Shown one piece after another: positions 17,315 through 30,010 of a DNA stretch of 64,000 nt. The notes beneath the pieces are model-generated. The model searched no databases, was not told the origin of the DNA, and saw nothing but the letters and a program-made list of their open reading frames with translations. Position numbers and translations under genes: made by a program. Each line of letters opens with the position of its first letter. The first letter of the stretch is position 1. This DNA is from Actinomyces minihominis (lineage in GTDB: Bacteria; Actinomycetota; Actinomycetes; Actinomycetales; Actinomycetaceae), in contig NZ_FYEG01000004.1 of the NCBI RefSeq assembly GCF_900187855.1, forward strand, positions 62,001 to 126,000, in the 5' to 3' direction.

Positions 17315-18322
17315 ATGAGTACTTCCGTTGTCAGCAAACCCGGCCCCTATACGGATCCGCAGGATGTCACCGGCGGCCTGACAAACTCCGCAATCTTTGT
17401 GACGATGACCGTCACCGACGACGCCACTCCCGAAGCGCTTCGCGAGTTCCTCAACGGATTTGAAGACTTTGTCAAAGACGTGAACTTCCGTGACCCAGCG
17501 TTCAACACCACCGCAGTTGTGGGTGTGGGCGCCCAAATTTGGCCGGACTTGTTCCCAGGGGTGCCCATGCCCAAGCAGCTGCACCCCATGCAGGTGGTGC
17601 AAGGCGACAAGCACACGGCCGTATCCACCCCCGGTGACCTGTTCTTCCACATCCGCGCCGACACCCCGGATCTGTGCTTCGAACTGGAGCGCATCTTGCT
17701 ACTCCAGTTGGAAGGAATGGTGGAAGTTGTCGACGAAGTAACCGGATTCCGCTACTTTGATGCCCGCGACCTGCTCGGCTTTGTGGATGGAACCGCGAAC
17801 CCGGTGGGCCGCAAGCGAGTCCGGTCGGGCATCATTGGTGACCGGGAACCAGAATGGGCGGGCGGATCCTACATTTTGGTGCAGAAGTACCTGCATGAAC
17901 TGACCGCGTGGGACAACCTCACCACCGAGCAGCAAGAGACAATTATTGGGCGGACCAAAGTCACCAATATCGAGCTACCCGACGCTGAAGGGGACGCGCA
18001 AAAGTCCCATAAAACGCTGAACACGATCGACGATGCTCAGGGTGTGGAGCAGGACATTGTGCGGGACAATATGCCGTTCGGCTCCCCCGCGGCCGGCGAG
18101 TTTGGCACCTACTTCATCTCTTACGCGGGCGACCTGCAAATCACCGAAGAGATGCTTCGCCACATGTTTATCGGTAACCCACCCGGCAAGTACGATCAAA
18201 TACTCGACTTTTCGACTGCGGTGACCGGCGCGGTGTTCTTCGCGCTTCCCCTGGACTTTATGGAAGTGCTTCCCAGTGGTAACCCCGGGGTGATTGGGGA
18301 TGGAACTACGTCCCTGCCCTAA
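17315..18322 (+). CDS. Dyp-type heme peroxidase
   Basis: A 335-residue cytosolic Dyp-type peroxidase of the YfeX-like class. The diagnostic LGFVDGTANP loop near residues 153-162 supplies the distal Asp, and a DAQKSHKTLN stretch near 230 supplies the likely proximal His; the AGGSYILVQKYLHEL and FISYAGDLQITEEML segments also fit. There is no signal peptide. Such enzymes oxidise dyes, porphyrinogens and other substrates with H2O2; some are packed into encapsulins, but no encapsulin gene and no C-terminal targeting peptide are seen here. The ribosome-binding site is weak (AGAAAG region). It converges on the malic enzyme gene. Confidence 0.9.
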   Translation: MSTSVVSKPGPYTDPQDVTGGLTNSAIFVTMTVTDDATPEALREFLNGFEDFVKDVNFRDPAFNTTAVVGVGAQIWPDLFPGVPMPKQLHPMQVVQGDKHTAVSTPGDLFFHIRADTPDLCFELERILLLQLEGMVEVVDEVTGFRYFDARDLLGFVDGTANPVGRKRVRSGIIGDREPEWAGGSYILVQKYLHELTAWDNLTTEQQETIIGRTKVTNIELPDAEGDAQKSHKTLNTIDDAQGVEQDIVRDNMPFGSPAAGEFGTYFISYAGDLQITEEMLRHMFIGNPPGKYDQILDFSTAVTGAVFFALPLDFMEVLPSGNPGVIGDGTTSLP

Positions 18323-18344
18323 CACCCCGGCTACCTAGTCCCGT

Positions 18345-19784
18345 CTAACCGGAGTACGTAATCGCCCCCAAGTCTTCTTGCGGGGCGATCTGTACGTGTG
18401 ATGCGCCCACGAGAGCTTTCTTGGTGGCGTGGGCAACCGCCGGGGAAACGCGGTCGTCAAAGACCCCGGGGATAATGTAGTTTTCCGACAGTTCGTCCTC
18501 GCCAATGACCCCGGCGATAGCGGTGGCACTGGCGTGCAGGACGTCCTCGGTAATCTCGGTTGCCAAAGCGTCCAGAACGCCGCGGAACAGACCGGGGAAG
18601 GCCAAAACGTTGTTGATTTGGTTGGGGTAGTCGCTGCGTCCAGTGGCAACCACTGCCGCGTAACGGTTCGCCTCCCACGGGTCGACTTCGGGGATCGGAT
18701 TGGCGAGGGCGAAAACGATCGCGCCTTCGTTCATCTGGCGAATGTCGTCCCCGCCCAAGATGCCGCCGCGGGAGACGCCGATGAAGACATCCGCGCCGAC
18801 CAGCCCTTCTTTGAGGGAGCCTTTCACCAGGTTTGGGTTGGTGTTTTCAGCCAGCCAACGGCGGGATTCATGCACGTCGCCAATGGTGTCCCGTGACAGG
18901 GCTCCGTCGCGGCCGTAGCCGATGATATCCACGGCCCCCGCTTTGAGGAGCAGGCGGATAATCGCCGAGCCGGCGGCGCCAACCCCTGACACGATAATAC
19001 GCACGTCCTCAATATTCTTGCCCGTGACTTTGAGGGCGTTGATGAGGGCGGCTAACACCACGATTGCCGTGCCATGCTGATCGTCATGGAAGACCGGGAT
19101 GTCTAGTTCTTCCCGCAGGCGCTCTTCGATTTCAAAGCAGCGCGGTGCGGCGATGTCTTCCAAGTTGATTCCGCCATAGGCGGGCGCCAGTGCTTTGACG
19201 ATGGAAATTATTTCTTCCGTGTCCTGAGTATCCAAGACGACCGGCCAGGCGTCCACGTCCCCAAAATGCTTGAAGAGAACCGCTTTCCCTTCCATCACGG
19301 GCAGGGCTGCTTCCGGTCCAATATCTCCCAGTCCCAAGACAGCACTTCCATCGGTGACCACGGCAACCGTGTTGGCTTTCATAGTTAGTAAGCGTGCCTT
19401 TGAAGGGGCGTCGTGAATCGACTTGCACACCCGCGCCACACCGGGGGTGTACACCCGAGAAAGGTCGTCGCGATTGCGAAGTGGGCTGCGCGGACTGACC
19501 GAGATTTTCCCGCCGATATGGTCTAGGAATGTCTGGTCCGCGATTGTCTTTACGCTCACGCCCGGCATTTCTTGCAAGACTTTGCGGATCTCCCGGCGGT
19601 GCTCTGAATCGCGCAGGTCAAAGGTGGCGTCCAGCACCATGAACCCGCCTTCGGTTTCGGCCACGTCCAAACCCTTGATGCTGGCGCCACTGCGGGTTGC
19701 CACATCAACGATGGCGGCCACCCGGGTTTGAGACTCATCGACCAGAAGACGATAAGACGCGGTGTAGGACGGAGAAACAGGCAT
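18345..19784 (-). CDS. NAD(P)-dependent malic enzyme with N-terminal ACT domain
   Basis: Oxidative decarboxylation of malate to pyruvate. The 479-residue protein has an N-terminal ACT-like regulatory domain (about 8-90), then the malic enzyme catalytic domain (SRVYTPGVARVCKSI with the tyrosine, MKANTVAVVTDGSAVLGLGDIGPEAALPVMEGKAVLFK) and the NAD-binding domain (HDDQHGTAIVVLAALINALK, IIVSGVGAAGSAI, FALANPIPEV). The ACT domain suggests allosteric control by an amino acid. ATG start with AAGGAAG upstream. The leader carries a perfect tandem duplication (19798-19835). Its transcript direction is the same as gatCAB but a terminator separates them. Confidence 0.93.
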   Translation of the reverse strand: MPVSPSYTASYRLLVDESQTRVAAIVDVATRSGASIKGLDVAETEGGFMVLDATFDLRDSEHRREIRKVLQEMPGVSVKTIADQTFLDHIGGKISVSPRSPLRNRDDLSRVYTPGVARVCKSIHDAPSKARLLTMKANTVAVVTDGSAVLGLGDIGPEAALPVMEGKAVLFKHFGDVDAWPVVLDTQDTEEIISIVKALAPAYGGINLEDIAAPRCFEIEERLREELDIPVFHDDQHGTAIVVLAALINALKVTGKNIEDVRIIVSGVGAAGSAIIRLLLKAGAVDIIGYGRDGALSRDTIGDVHESRRWLAENTNPNLVKGSLKEGLVGADVFIGVSRGGILGGDDIRQMNEGAIVFALANPIPEVDPWEANRYAAVVATGRSDYPNQINNVLAFPGLFRGVLDALATEITEDVLHASATAIAGVIGEDELSENYIIPGVFDDRVSPAVAHATKKALVGASHVQIAPQEDLGAITYSG

Positions 19785-19797
19785 GTTCTTCTTCCTT

Positions 19798-19835
19798 AAG
19801 TTGGTGTTTGCTAATGAAGTTGGTGTTTGCTAATG
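19798..19835. repeat. Perfect 19-bp tandem duplication in the malic enzyme leader
   Basis: AAGTTGGTGTTTGCTAATG occurs twice head to tail (19798-19816 and 19817-19835). It lies directly upstream of the malic enzyme Shine-Dalgarno. It could be a doubled operator or a slippage duplication. Confidence 0.9.
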
Positions 19836-19844
19836 GCTACATTC

Positions 19845-19883
19845 GAAAAGGGCCCGACCACCACGCTGCGTGATGTCGGACCC
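19845..19883 (-). terminator. Intrinsic terminator of the gatCAB operon
   Basis: On the minus strand GGGTCCGAC (19875-19883) pairs with GTCGGGCCC (19850-19858) through 9 bp including one G-U, with a partly paired loop, and is followed by TTTTC. It sits just past the gatB stop at 19890. Confidence 0.7.
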
Positions 19884-19889
19884 CCTTCG

Positions 19890-21374
19890 CTACTCGACCT
19901 CTAGGGTTTGGGCAATCAGTGCCTTGACCTTGGCGGCATCAGCCTGACCGCGCGTGGCCTTCATGACCCCGCCGACCAGGGCGCCGATGGCCTGGACCTT
20001 ACCCGCCTTGATCTTGGCAACCGCATCCGGGTTGGAGGCGATCACCTCGGCGACAGCTGCCTGCAGTGCGCCCTCATCCGAAACGACCTCGAGTCCACGG
20101 GCTGCCACAACCTCGTGGGGTTCACCCTCTCCGGCCAGAACCCCTTCGAGGGCCTGCCGCGCCAGAGAGTCGGTCAGTTTGCCGTCGTCGACCAGCACCT
20201 GGAGCGCTGCCACCTGCTGCGGGGTAACGGGGGCGTCCTCAAGGGCAATCCCCGCGGAGCGGGCATGCTTGGCAATCTCTCCGTTCCACCACTTACGGGC
20301 GGCGGCGGGCGACGAACCTGCGAGGACGGTGGCCTCAACCAGCTCAAGCGCACCCGAGGAGACGATGTCGCGCATCTCAAGATCGGTCATCGCCCACTCA
20401 TCCTGCAGCCTGTGGCGCTTGGCCGCGGGTAGCTCAGGAAGTTCAGCGCGCAACTGCTCAATCCACTCACGGTCCGGAACCATGGGAGGGAGATCAGGGT
20501 CCGGGAAGTAGCGGTAGTCATCAGCGTCAGACTTGGGACGACCGGATGAGGTCGTTCCATCGGCCTCATGGAAGTGACGGGTCTCCTGGACAATCGACTC
20601 ACCTGCATTCAGGCGCTCCGCCTGACGGGCGACCTCGAAGCGAACCGCACGGTCAACGGAACGGAATGAGTTGACGTTCTTGGTTTCGGTCCGCGTACCG
20701 AGCGGGTCGTCCGCGGACTTACGCAGCGAAACGTTGACATCGGCACGAACATTGCCCCGTTCCATGCGTGCCTCAGAAATGTTGAGAGCACGGAAGATGT
20801 CGCGCAGGGTTTGCACGTAGGCCGCGGCGATCTCAGCGGACCGCTCGCCGCCCTCGGTAAACGGCCTCGAAACGATCTCTACCAGCGGCACGGAGGAACG
20901 GTTGTAGTCCACCAGGGAGTAGTCGGCACCGTGGATGCGGGTGCCACCACCGACGTGGTTGAGCTTGCCGGCGTCCTCTTCCATATGGGCACGTTCAATC
21001 TCAACCCGGTAGGTCGCGCCATCCGAGAGCTCGACATCCACGTAGCCGTCATAGGCGATGGGCGCGGAGGACTGGGAAATCTGGTAGGCCTTGGGAAGGT
21101 CCGGGTAGAAGTAGTGCTTGCGAGCAAAGAACGTCTCTTCAGCAATCTTGCAGTTGAGGGCGAGGCCGAGGCGAATCGCCGACTCAAGGGCCTTCTCGTT
21201 GAAAACGGGAAGGGTTCCTGGGAGCCCGACAGAAACTTCGTTCACCGACATGTTCGGCTCGGCGAGGAACTCTTGGGGTGAGTCATCGAAGGCCTTGGTG
21301 GCCGTGTTCAGTTCAACGTGAACCTCGAGACCGAGCGTAGGTTGGTAGGTCTTGACGGCCTCTTCATAGGTCAT
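19890..21374 (-). CDS. gatB: Asp-tRNA(Asn)/Glu-tRNA(Gln) amidotransferase subunit B
   Basis: Binds misacylated Glu-tRNA(Gln) or Asp-tRNA(Asn), phosphorylates the side chain and completes transamidation with ammonia from GatA. The 494-residue form starts MTYEEAVKTYQPTLGLEVHVEL. Motifs are NRSSVPLVEIVSRP, MERGNVRADVNVSLR, TRTETKNVNSFRSV and DADDYRYFPDPDLPP, then a helical YqeY-like tRNA-binding tail. A much longer open frame upstream is out-of-frame gatA sequence. GTG at 21383, three codons earlier, is an alternative start. Follows gatA by 13 bp and ends before a terminator. Confidence 0.95.
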   Translation of the reverse strand: MTYEEAVKTYQPTLGLEVHVELNTATKAFDDSPQEFLAEPNMSVNEVSVGLPGTLPVFNEKALESAIRLGLALNCKIAEETFFARKHYFYPDLPKAYQISQSSAPIAYDGYVDVELSDGATYRVEIERAHMEEDAGKLNHVGGGTRIHGADYSLVDYNRSSVPLVEIVSRPFTEGGERSAEIAAAYVQTLRDIFRALNISEARMERGNVRADVNVSLRKSADDPLGTRTETKNVNSFRSVDRAVRFEVARQAERLNAGESIVQETRHFHEADGTTSSGRPKSDADDYRYFPDPDLPPMVPDREWIEQLRAELPELPAAKRHRLQDEWAMTDLEMRDIVSSGALELVEATVLAGSSPAAARKWWNGEIAKHARSAGIALEDAPVTPQQVAALQVLVDDGKLTDSLARQALEGVLAGEGEPHEVVAARGLEVVSDEGALQAAVAEVIASNPDAVAKIKAGKVQAIGALVGGVMKATRGQADAAKVKALIAQTLEVE

Positions 21375-21387
21375 TTTTGCCACGGAG

Positions 21388-22926
21388 TTACTTACCTTCC
21401 GAGTCGTTGCGTGCTGGGGCCGGAGTCGAGTAGTCGTCGAGGTAGCGGGGGGCCACCACGTCTTCTGCAACCAGCTCTTCGATAGCTGAGGCGACCGTGT
21501 AGAGCAGGGCATCCTCGCGCTGGTGAGCCACCACCTGGATTGCGGTGGGCAGGCCGTTAGCGTCGATTCCGTTGGGGATGGACAGGGCTGGCAGTCCGGC
21601 CAGGTTGGCGGGAATGGTGGCGACATCGTTGAGGTAGGCCTCAACAGGGCTCTTCACCTCACGCTCAAATGGGAACGCGGTCCCGAGGGCGGTGGGAGAA
21701 ACATAGACGTCTGCCTGTTCGAAGAGGCGCTCCAAGTCCTCACGGATCAGGGTGCGCATACGCAGAGCTGCGCCGAAGTAGGCATCGTAGTTGCCGGCAC
21801 GAAGCACGCGGGTTCCCATGATGATGCGGCGCTTGACCTCTGGGCCAAAGCCGTTGTCACGGGTGTAGGCCATGACCTCATTGACCGTGGGGTTCGGCTT
21901 GTCCGGAACCCAGCGGGTGCCGTAGCGGATCCCGTCGAAACGAGCCAGGTTGGATGAGGCCTCAGCGGGCAGGATCATGTAGTAGGTCGGAAAGGCGTAC
22001 TTGATCGATGGCAGCGAGAGGTGGACGATCTTGGCGCCAGCAGCTTCAAGCTCGGCCAGGGTGCGCTCGAAGTTCGCCCGCACGTCCTCGTCGTAGTTCT
22101 CTTCCATGATTTCGTTAACCACGGCGACCCGGAGTCCCTCAACGGCATTCTTTCCACCGGCGGTCTCAATGACCTGGAGCATCGAACCGTGCTCCTCATT
22201 CAGTGAGGTGGCATCCTTCGGGTCGTGTCCGGCAATGATGTCCTGCAGTGCGGCAGCATCGGCCAGGTTGCGAGCTACGGGGCCCACCTGGTCCAGCGAA
22301 GATGCCAGCGCGATGGCACCGTAGCGCGAGATGCGCCCGTAGGTGGGCTTGACCCCCACTGTTCCTGTCAGCATGGCGGGCTGGCGAATCGAACCACCCG
22401 TGTCAGAGCCAAGGGCGAGGGGAACCATGTAGGACGCCACCGCCGCTGCCGAACCGCCACCGGAGCCTCCCGGCGCGCGCTTCAGGTCCCAGGGGTTCTT
22501 GGTCGGTCCGAATGCTGAGAACTCGGTGCCCGAACCCATGGCGAACTCATCCAGGTTGGTCTTGCCAACAATGGGCAGGCGGGCGGCCTTGAGGCGTGCC
22601 ACGACTGTCGCATCGTAGGGGGGAACCCATCCCTCGAGGATCCTCGAGGCCGCCGTGGTCTCAAGACCACTGGTGACGATGTTGTCCTTGACGGCCACGG
22701 GAACGCCGGCCAGGGGGTGCAGCTCGGCGCCCTGGGCGCGCAGCTCATCCACCTCCTGTGCGGTGGCGAGAGCACCTTCCGCATCAACGGCCAGGAAGGC
22801 GTTGATGCTTGGGTTGAGCTCTTCGATTCGAGCCAAGGATGCCTCTACCAGTTCGGTTGAGGTGACGCGGCCTTCACGCAGCGCCTCTGCCATCTCAAGG
22901 GCAGAAAGTTTCATCAAGTCAGTCAT
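21388..22926 (-). CDS. gatA: Asp-tRNA(Asn)/Glu-tRNA(Gln) amidotransferase subunit A
   Basis: Glutaminase subunit of the GatCAB amidotransferase, an amidase-signature enzyme releasing ammonia for GatB. The 512-residue protein has the Ser-cisSer-Lys triad: Lys80 in VPVAVKDNI, Ser155 in GGSGGGSAAAV and Ser179 in GSDTGGSIRQPA. The start ATG shares a base with the gatC stop (TGATG), so the two are translationally coupled. Presence of GatCAB implies the organism makes Gln-tRNA (and possibly Asn-tRNA) by the indirect route. Confidence 0.97.
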   Translation of the reverse strand: MTDLMKLSALEMAEALREGRVTSTELVEASLARIEELNPSINAFLAVDAEGALATAQEVDELRAQGAELHPLAGVPVAVKDNIVTSGLETTAASRILEGWVPPYDATVVARLKAARLPIVGKTNLDEFAMGSGTEFSAFGPTKNPWDLKRAPGGSGGGSAAAVASYMVPLALGSDTGGSIRQPAMLTGTVGVKPTYGRISRYGAIALASSLDQVGPVARNLADAAALQDIIAGHDPKDATSLNEEHGSMLQVIETAGGKNAVEGLRVAVVNEIMEENYDEDVRANFERTLAELEAAGAKIVHLSLPSIKYAFPTYYMILPAEASSNLARFDGIRYGTRWVPDKPNPTVNEVMAYTRDNGFGPEVKRRIIMGTRVLRAGNYDAYFGAALRMRTLIREDLERLFEQADVYVSPTALGTAFPFEREVKSPVEAYLNDVATIPANLAGLPALSIPNGIDANGLPTAIQVVAHQREDALLYTVASAIEELVAEDVVAPRYLDDYSTPAPARNDSEGK

Positions 22927-23228
22927 CAGTCCTCCTCAAGGATTCGCGGAACTTCAAACATTCCCTCTGAGGCGGCAGGCGCCTGAGCCAGGAGGACCTC
23001 ACGGTCAATCGTGCCCCCGATGACATCGGGACGCATGACGTTGGTGAGGGGAATGGGAAGACCGGTTTGCGGAGTATCGCCCTCAACAGCGGCCGCCACC
23101 GAGTCAATCGCCTCTGCGATTGCGGTGAGATCCTCTGCTAACTGGGAGATTTCTGCCTCTGAAAGAGCGATGCAGGCGAGGTCGGCGAGTTCCGCCACCT
23201 CATCCTTTGTGACTGTCGTGTTTGCCAT
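22926..23228 (-). CDS. gatC: Asp-tRNA(Asn)/Glu-tRNA(Gln) amidotransferase subunit C
   Basis: A 100-residue helical adaptor that stabilises the GatA-GatB complex. It shows the family pattern VTKDEVAELADLACIALSEAEI at the start and NVMRPDVIGG...REVLLAQAP...FEVPRILEED at the end. The open frame extends further upstream, but the ATG at 23228 fits family length. No Shine-Dalgarno is visible; a TAAACT box lies 7 nt upstream, so a leaderless mRNA is likely. First gene of gatC-gatA-gatB. Confidence 0.93.
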   Translation of the reverse strand: MANTTVTKDEVAELADLACIALSEAEISQLAEDLTAIAEAIDSVAAAVEGDTPQTGLPIPLTNVMRPDVIGGTIDREVLLAQAPAASEGMFEVPRILEED

Positions 23229-23235
23229 GCATGCC

Positions 23236-23241
23236 AGTTTA
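23236..23241 (-). promoter_or_regulatory. Candidate -10 box of gatC (leaderless)
   Basis: TAAACT on the minus strand ends 7 nt before the gatC ATG, leaving no room for a Shine-Dalgarno. The -35 region is weak. It lies back to back with the cls promoter box at 23256-23261. Confidence 0.5.
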
Positions 23242-23255
23242 CCGCGCCGATTGCG

Positions 23256-23261
23256 TAGGCT
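23256..23261 (+). promoter_or_regulatory. Candidate -10 box of cls (leaderless)
   Basis: TAGGCT followed by exactly 6 nt and the cls ATG. The identical TAGGCT-N6-ATG arrangement recurs at the response regulator gene at 39677. Confidence 0.5.
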
Positions 23262-23267
23262 GAGCGT

Positions 23268-27064
<3,797 letters not shown>

Positions 27065-27071
27065 TTAGGAC

Positions 27072-29819
27072 ATGTCCTCAACCGCCCAGCAGTGCTTACG
27101 CACGGAAATGCACCTCGTCTGCACCGCGGGTCCCGATCGCGGCGCGGTTGTCCCCCTTCGGAACGGGGTTGTTCTGGGCCGGGAGACCCTCGGACTCAGT
27201 GACGGGGCCGTGTCGCGTCGCCATGCCAGGGTGAGTGGTGCCCGAGGCCGTGGTGGCCATGGTGAACTCGCCCTCGACAATCTATCGAGCACCAATCCCC
27301 TGCGTAATCGCTCCCGGGGTAGAAGGCTGAAACCCGGGTTCCGGTTTGTCACTGGGAGCGACGGTTGGGTTGTTCGCAGGCGCCCCACCGACCGTCAGTG
27401 GCCGGGAGGCGCGCCACTTCCACGTTCCTCATGGCGCAGGATTGGGGTGATGGCTGCACCCTTCATGGTGGTGGTCCTTCTGCTTCGCCTCTCCCCCTCG
27501 CCCCTCTTCACCGGCTCCGCGCTGGGCGCACTGCTGGTCGCGATCAGCATCATCTTGTGGCTGCGGCGAAACCACTGGCGGGGCTGGGACGAAGCGCGAC
27601 TTCTTCTTGCGGCCTCCTCCCTTACCCCCAGTTCAGGGCAGGGACCCAAGACTGGCCCGATCACAATCCTCCGCGTCCCCGGCCGTCGGCATCTTCTTCA
27701 GGTTGACCCATCAGCTGGGCCTTCAGCACCCATTGCGGTGGTGGGTGAGTTCGCAGAGCGCTATGCCTGGTGGCTGGCTTTGCAGATGCATCTTCACGGC
27801 TGTCAAGTCAGAGTTCAGCGGGCCCGAGTGACCGTTCAGCCCACAACCGCCGCCGTGATCTGGGCCCCCACGGTGGGCGAAGTCCCCCCGGAGTCACAAC
27901 TGGTGGTCGAGGCCGTTCCGGTTGGATCTGTGGCGTGGCTGCGCCAGGTGCAGGAGATGCGGGCAACCGCGGCCAAGATTCCCCACCTCGTCGGCCTGGA
28001 AGTGGTCCTCGATGGGGCAGCAGAAAGTGGAAGAGGACGTGTCCCACTGGGTCGCTCTCTATCCGGAACCTTCTCCGTTGACCTTGAAGAGGATGGTCCC
28101 CACACCCTGGTGGTTGGCGGAACCGGATCTGGCAAATCAGAGCTGCTCACCACCTTCGTTCTCTCCCACGCCCTCAGCCTTTCCCCAGAGGAACTGCGAA
28201 TGGTGCTGATCGACTTCAAGGGTGGTGCGGGACTGCACCACCTAGCTACCCTCCCCCATGTCGAACACTCACTCAGCGACCTTGATGCCACCCGGGTGCC
28301 CTGGTTGCTGCGCTCTCTCGGCGCTGTCCTTCAGGCCCGCAAGCGCATTCTCGCAGCTCAGGGTCTGCGCTCCTGGTTCGAGTTGGAGTCCGCGCATCCG
28401 CGCCTGCTGGTGGTAGTTGATGAGTTCCACGTTCTAGCCCAGCAGCATCCCGAGTTGATGGATGAACTGGTTCGGGTAGCGGCTCAGGGGCGCTCCCTGG
28501 GCATCCACCTTGTCCTGGCCACCCAGCGCCCCTCGGGATCCGTCACTGCTCAGTTGCGTGCCACCCTGGATCTGAGGATTGCACTGCGATGCGGTGAAGA
28601 GGCCGACTCAATCGCGGCCATCGGTTCAGGGAAGGCCGCCCAGCTGCCTCGGGTTCCGGGTCGCGCCCTCGTCAGAGGGGAAGAGATTCAGACGGCGTAC
28701 TCTCCAGATGCTGAACGCTGGATAGAAAAGGTGAAGTCACGCTGGGGACGCAGCGATGCCTTCCCCAAAGTGGTCCCCGATCCTCTGCCCGACAACGTCG
28801 AGGTACAACCTGGTTTCCTGGGCGTCTTTGAGGTGCCGGGCAGGTCTGTCGCCCAACTCCCCGATCCCGGCGGCAGCATGGCGATTCAAGGACCGCAGGC
28901 GGTGCGACTTCAGCTCTCAGAGCTTGCCCGCGGGGTTCTTCAATCCCGCGCTCAGCCCGTGGCCCTGTGGATCGATGCGGAGTCTGCCCTGGGGCCCGCC
29001 ACCAGGGATCTGTGTGAGCTGCTGCGATTTCCGTTTGATGCACCGGCCCCCCTGGTCGTGATTGATGGTGTGAGCAGGTTTTTGACTCGCCTAGAGGAAG
29101 TGGCTCTGCCCGACCGGGTGCGGGCGCTGTGGGAACGCCTGCTTTCGGCTGAGGCGCAGGGTGGTCTACAGCTGATTGCAACTGACACACGCTCCCGTTT
29201 CGACCTCTCGACCCTGGGGGTTCGTGTCCTGCACCTTCCTGACCGCCGTCACCTTCTCAGCCATGACCTGGCGGCGGCGCTGCCCACCACCGTGCCCGGC
29301 AGCGGCGGCCTTCCCGTTGTTAGAGCTAATGATCTTGCACCCTACTGCTCACCACTTCCCGGTCGCGTCCTCATCCAGGGGGTATCTGAGGATGAGGTGG
29401 CATGGGCGCAGATGCCGTTGGTGAAAGGACACGGATTAGAGCGAGGGGCAGCGGGAGGACTAAGGCGGCGGAGTTCGGCCTCAGCCCTACCCGAGTTTGC
29501 AGGGGGACCCATGTGGGTGATTGGTCAGGATTTGGAACGCATCGGGCTGACGGGTTCCGAAGCGGGTCTCAGGGTTCTGGATGGTTCGCAGTGGCCAAGC
29601 CTGGTGGGTCACCTGTCAGGCACGGTGCTGGCTTTCGAGCCGCCTCGCGATCTCTGTCGACTCCTCACCCAACATTTCCCGGACGACGCCGTGTGGTTGG
29701 CTGCATCTCAACCCTTTCGTCGCGGCCAGGGACTTTTCGCCCACGAAGAGATGCTGCACTTTTTTGATGACACCGACACACCGACCCACCTGTTGCAGAA
29801 GCTGCGCACAGCTGTCTAG
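27072..29819 (+). CDS. Orphan FHA-FtsK/SpoIIIE (EssC/EccC-like) ATPase
   Basis: A 915-residue protein. An FHA domain occupies about 12-95 (VVLGRETLGLSDGAVSRRHARV ... LDNLSSTNP, the phosphothreonine-binding Arg/Ser/Asn pattern). Two membrane segments lie at about 126-163. The FtsK/SpoIIIE ATPase domain begins near 330 with Walker A GGTGSGKSE (349-357) and Walker B LLVVVDEF (445-452), followed by LATQRPSGSVTAQLRATLD. The C-terminal 300 residues look like a degenerate second ATPase without a clear Walker A. FHA-TM-FtsK order is that of EssC, the motor of type VII secretion, but no WXG100, EccB/D/E or EsaA-like gene is nearby. Start is ATG with no good Shine-Dalgarno. Confidence 0.82.
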   Translation: MSSTAQQCLRTEMHLVCTAGPDRGAVVPLRNGVVLGRETLGLSDGAVSRRHARVSGARGRGGHGELALDNLSSTNPLRNRSRGRRLKPGFRFVTGSDGWVVRRRPTDRQWPGGAPLPRSSWRRIGVMAAPFMVVVLLLRLSPSPLFTGSALGALLVAISIILWLRRNHWRGWDEARLLLAASSLTPSSGQGPKTGPITILRVPGRRHLLQVDPSAGPSAPIAVVGEFAERYAWWLALQMHLHGCQVRVQRARVTVQPTTAAVIWAPTVGEVPPESQLVVEAVPVGSVAWLRQVQEMRATAAKIPHLVGLEVVLDGAAESGRGRVPLGRSLSGTFSVDLEEDGPHTLVVGGTGSGKSELLTTFVLSHALSLSPEELRMVLIDFKGGAGLHHLATLPHVEHSLSDLDATRVPWLLRSLGAVLQARKRILAAQGLRSWFELESAHPRLLVVVDEFHVLAQQHPELMDELVRVAAQGRSLGIHLVLATQRPSGSVTAQLRATLDLRIALRCGEEADSIAAIGSGKAAQLPRVPGRALVRGEEIQTAYSPDAERWIEKVKSRWGRSDAFPKVVPDPLPDNVEVQPGFLGVFEVPGRSVAQLPDPGGSMAIQGPQAVRLQLSELARGVLQSRAQPVALWIDAESALGPATRDLCELLRFPFDAPAPLVVIDGVSRFLTRLEEVALPDRVRALWERLLSAEAQGGLQLIATDTRSRFDLSTLGVRVLHLPDRRHLLSHDLAAALPTTVPGSGGLPVVRANDLAPYCSPLPGRVLIQGVSEDEVAWAQMPLVKGHGLERGAAGGLRRRSSASALPEFAGGPMWVIGQDLERIGLTGSEAGLRVLDGSQWPSLVGHLSGTVLAFEPPRDLCRLLTQHFPDDAVWLAASQPFRRGQGLFAHEEMLHFFDDTDTPTHLLQKLRTAV

Positions 29820-30010
29820 CACCCTGGGCACTAAATCCCTTGCAATCGTGAGCGACATCAAATAGTGACGGTTCACACAGGGTGGTTTAGTTCGTTTACG
29901 CCACAAAGCGGTTGCCTAGGACCTGCCTCTCACTCAAGATAGTCAAGTAACTGCAAGCGAAGGCGCCGGGTGCGTCCTTTGGCGTACGCGGCACTAACAA
30001 GGAGCCCCGC
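29820..30010. promoter_or_regulatory. Leader region of whiB1
   Basis: A 191-bp gap. Candidate promoter TTTACG (29895-29900), 16 bp, TAGGAC (29917-29922); a second GATAGT box lies at 29938-29943. A small palindrome GTGA-CGGT-TCAC (29865-29876) resembles a CRP-type half-site pair but with the wrong spacing. AAGGAG (29999-30004) is the ribosome-binding site. Long leaders are usual for whiB genes. Confidence 0.35.

Noticed and set aside
17315-18322. Dyp peroxidase as encapsulin cargo
   Set aside because: No encapsulin shell gene is nearby and the C-terminus lacks a recognisable targeting peptide.
17315-19784. Peroxidase/malic enzyme pair as a horizontally acquired island
   Set aside because: Phe codon use looked slightly more AT-rich at first sight, but a rough hand count was close to that of ilvD and no mobile element flanks the pair.
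29865-29876. CRP/Cmr-type site in the whiB1 leader (GTGA...TCAC)
   Set aside because: The half-sites are separated by 4 bp rather than the 6 bp of TGTGA-N6-TCACA, so it does not fit the consensus.
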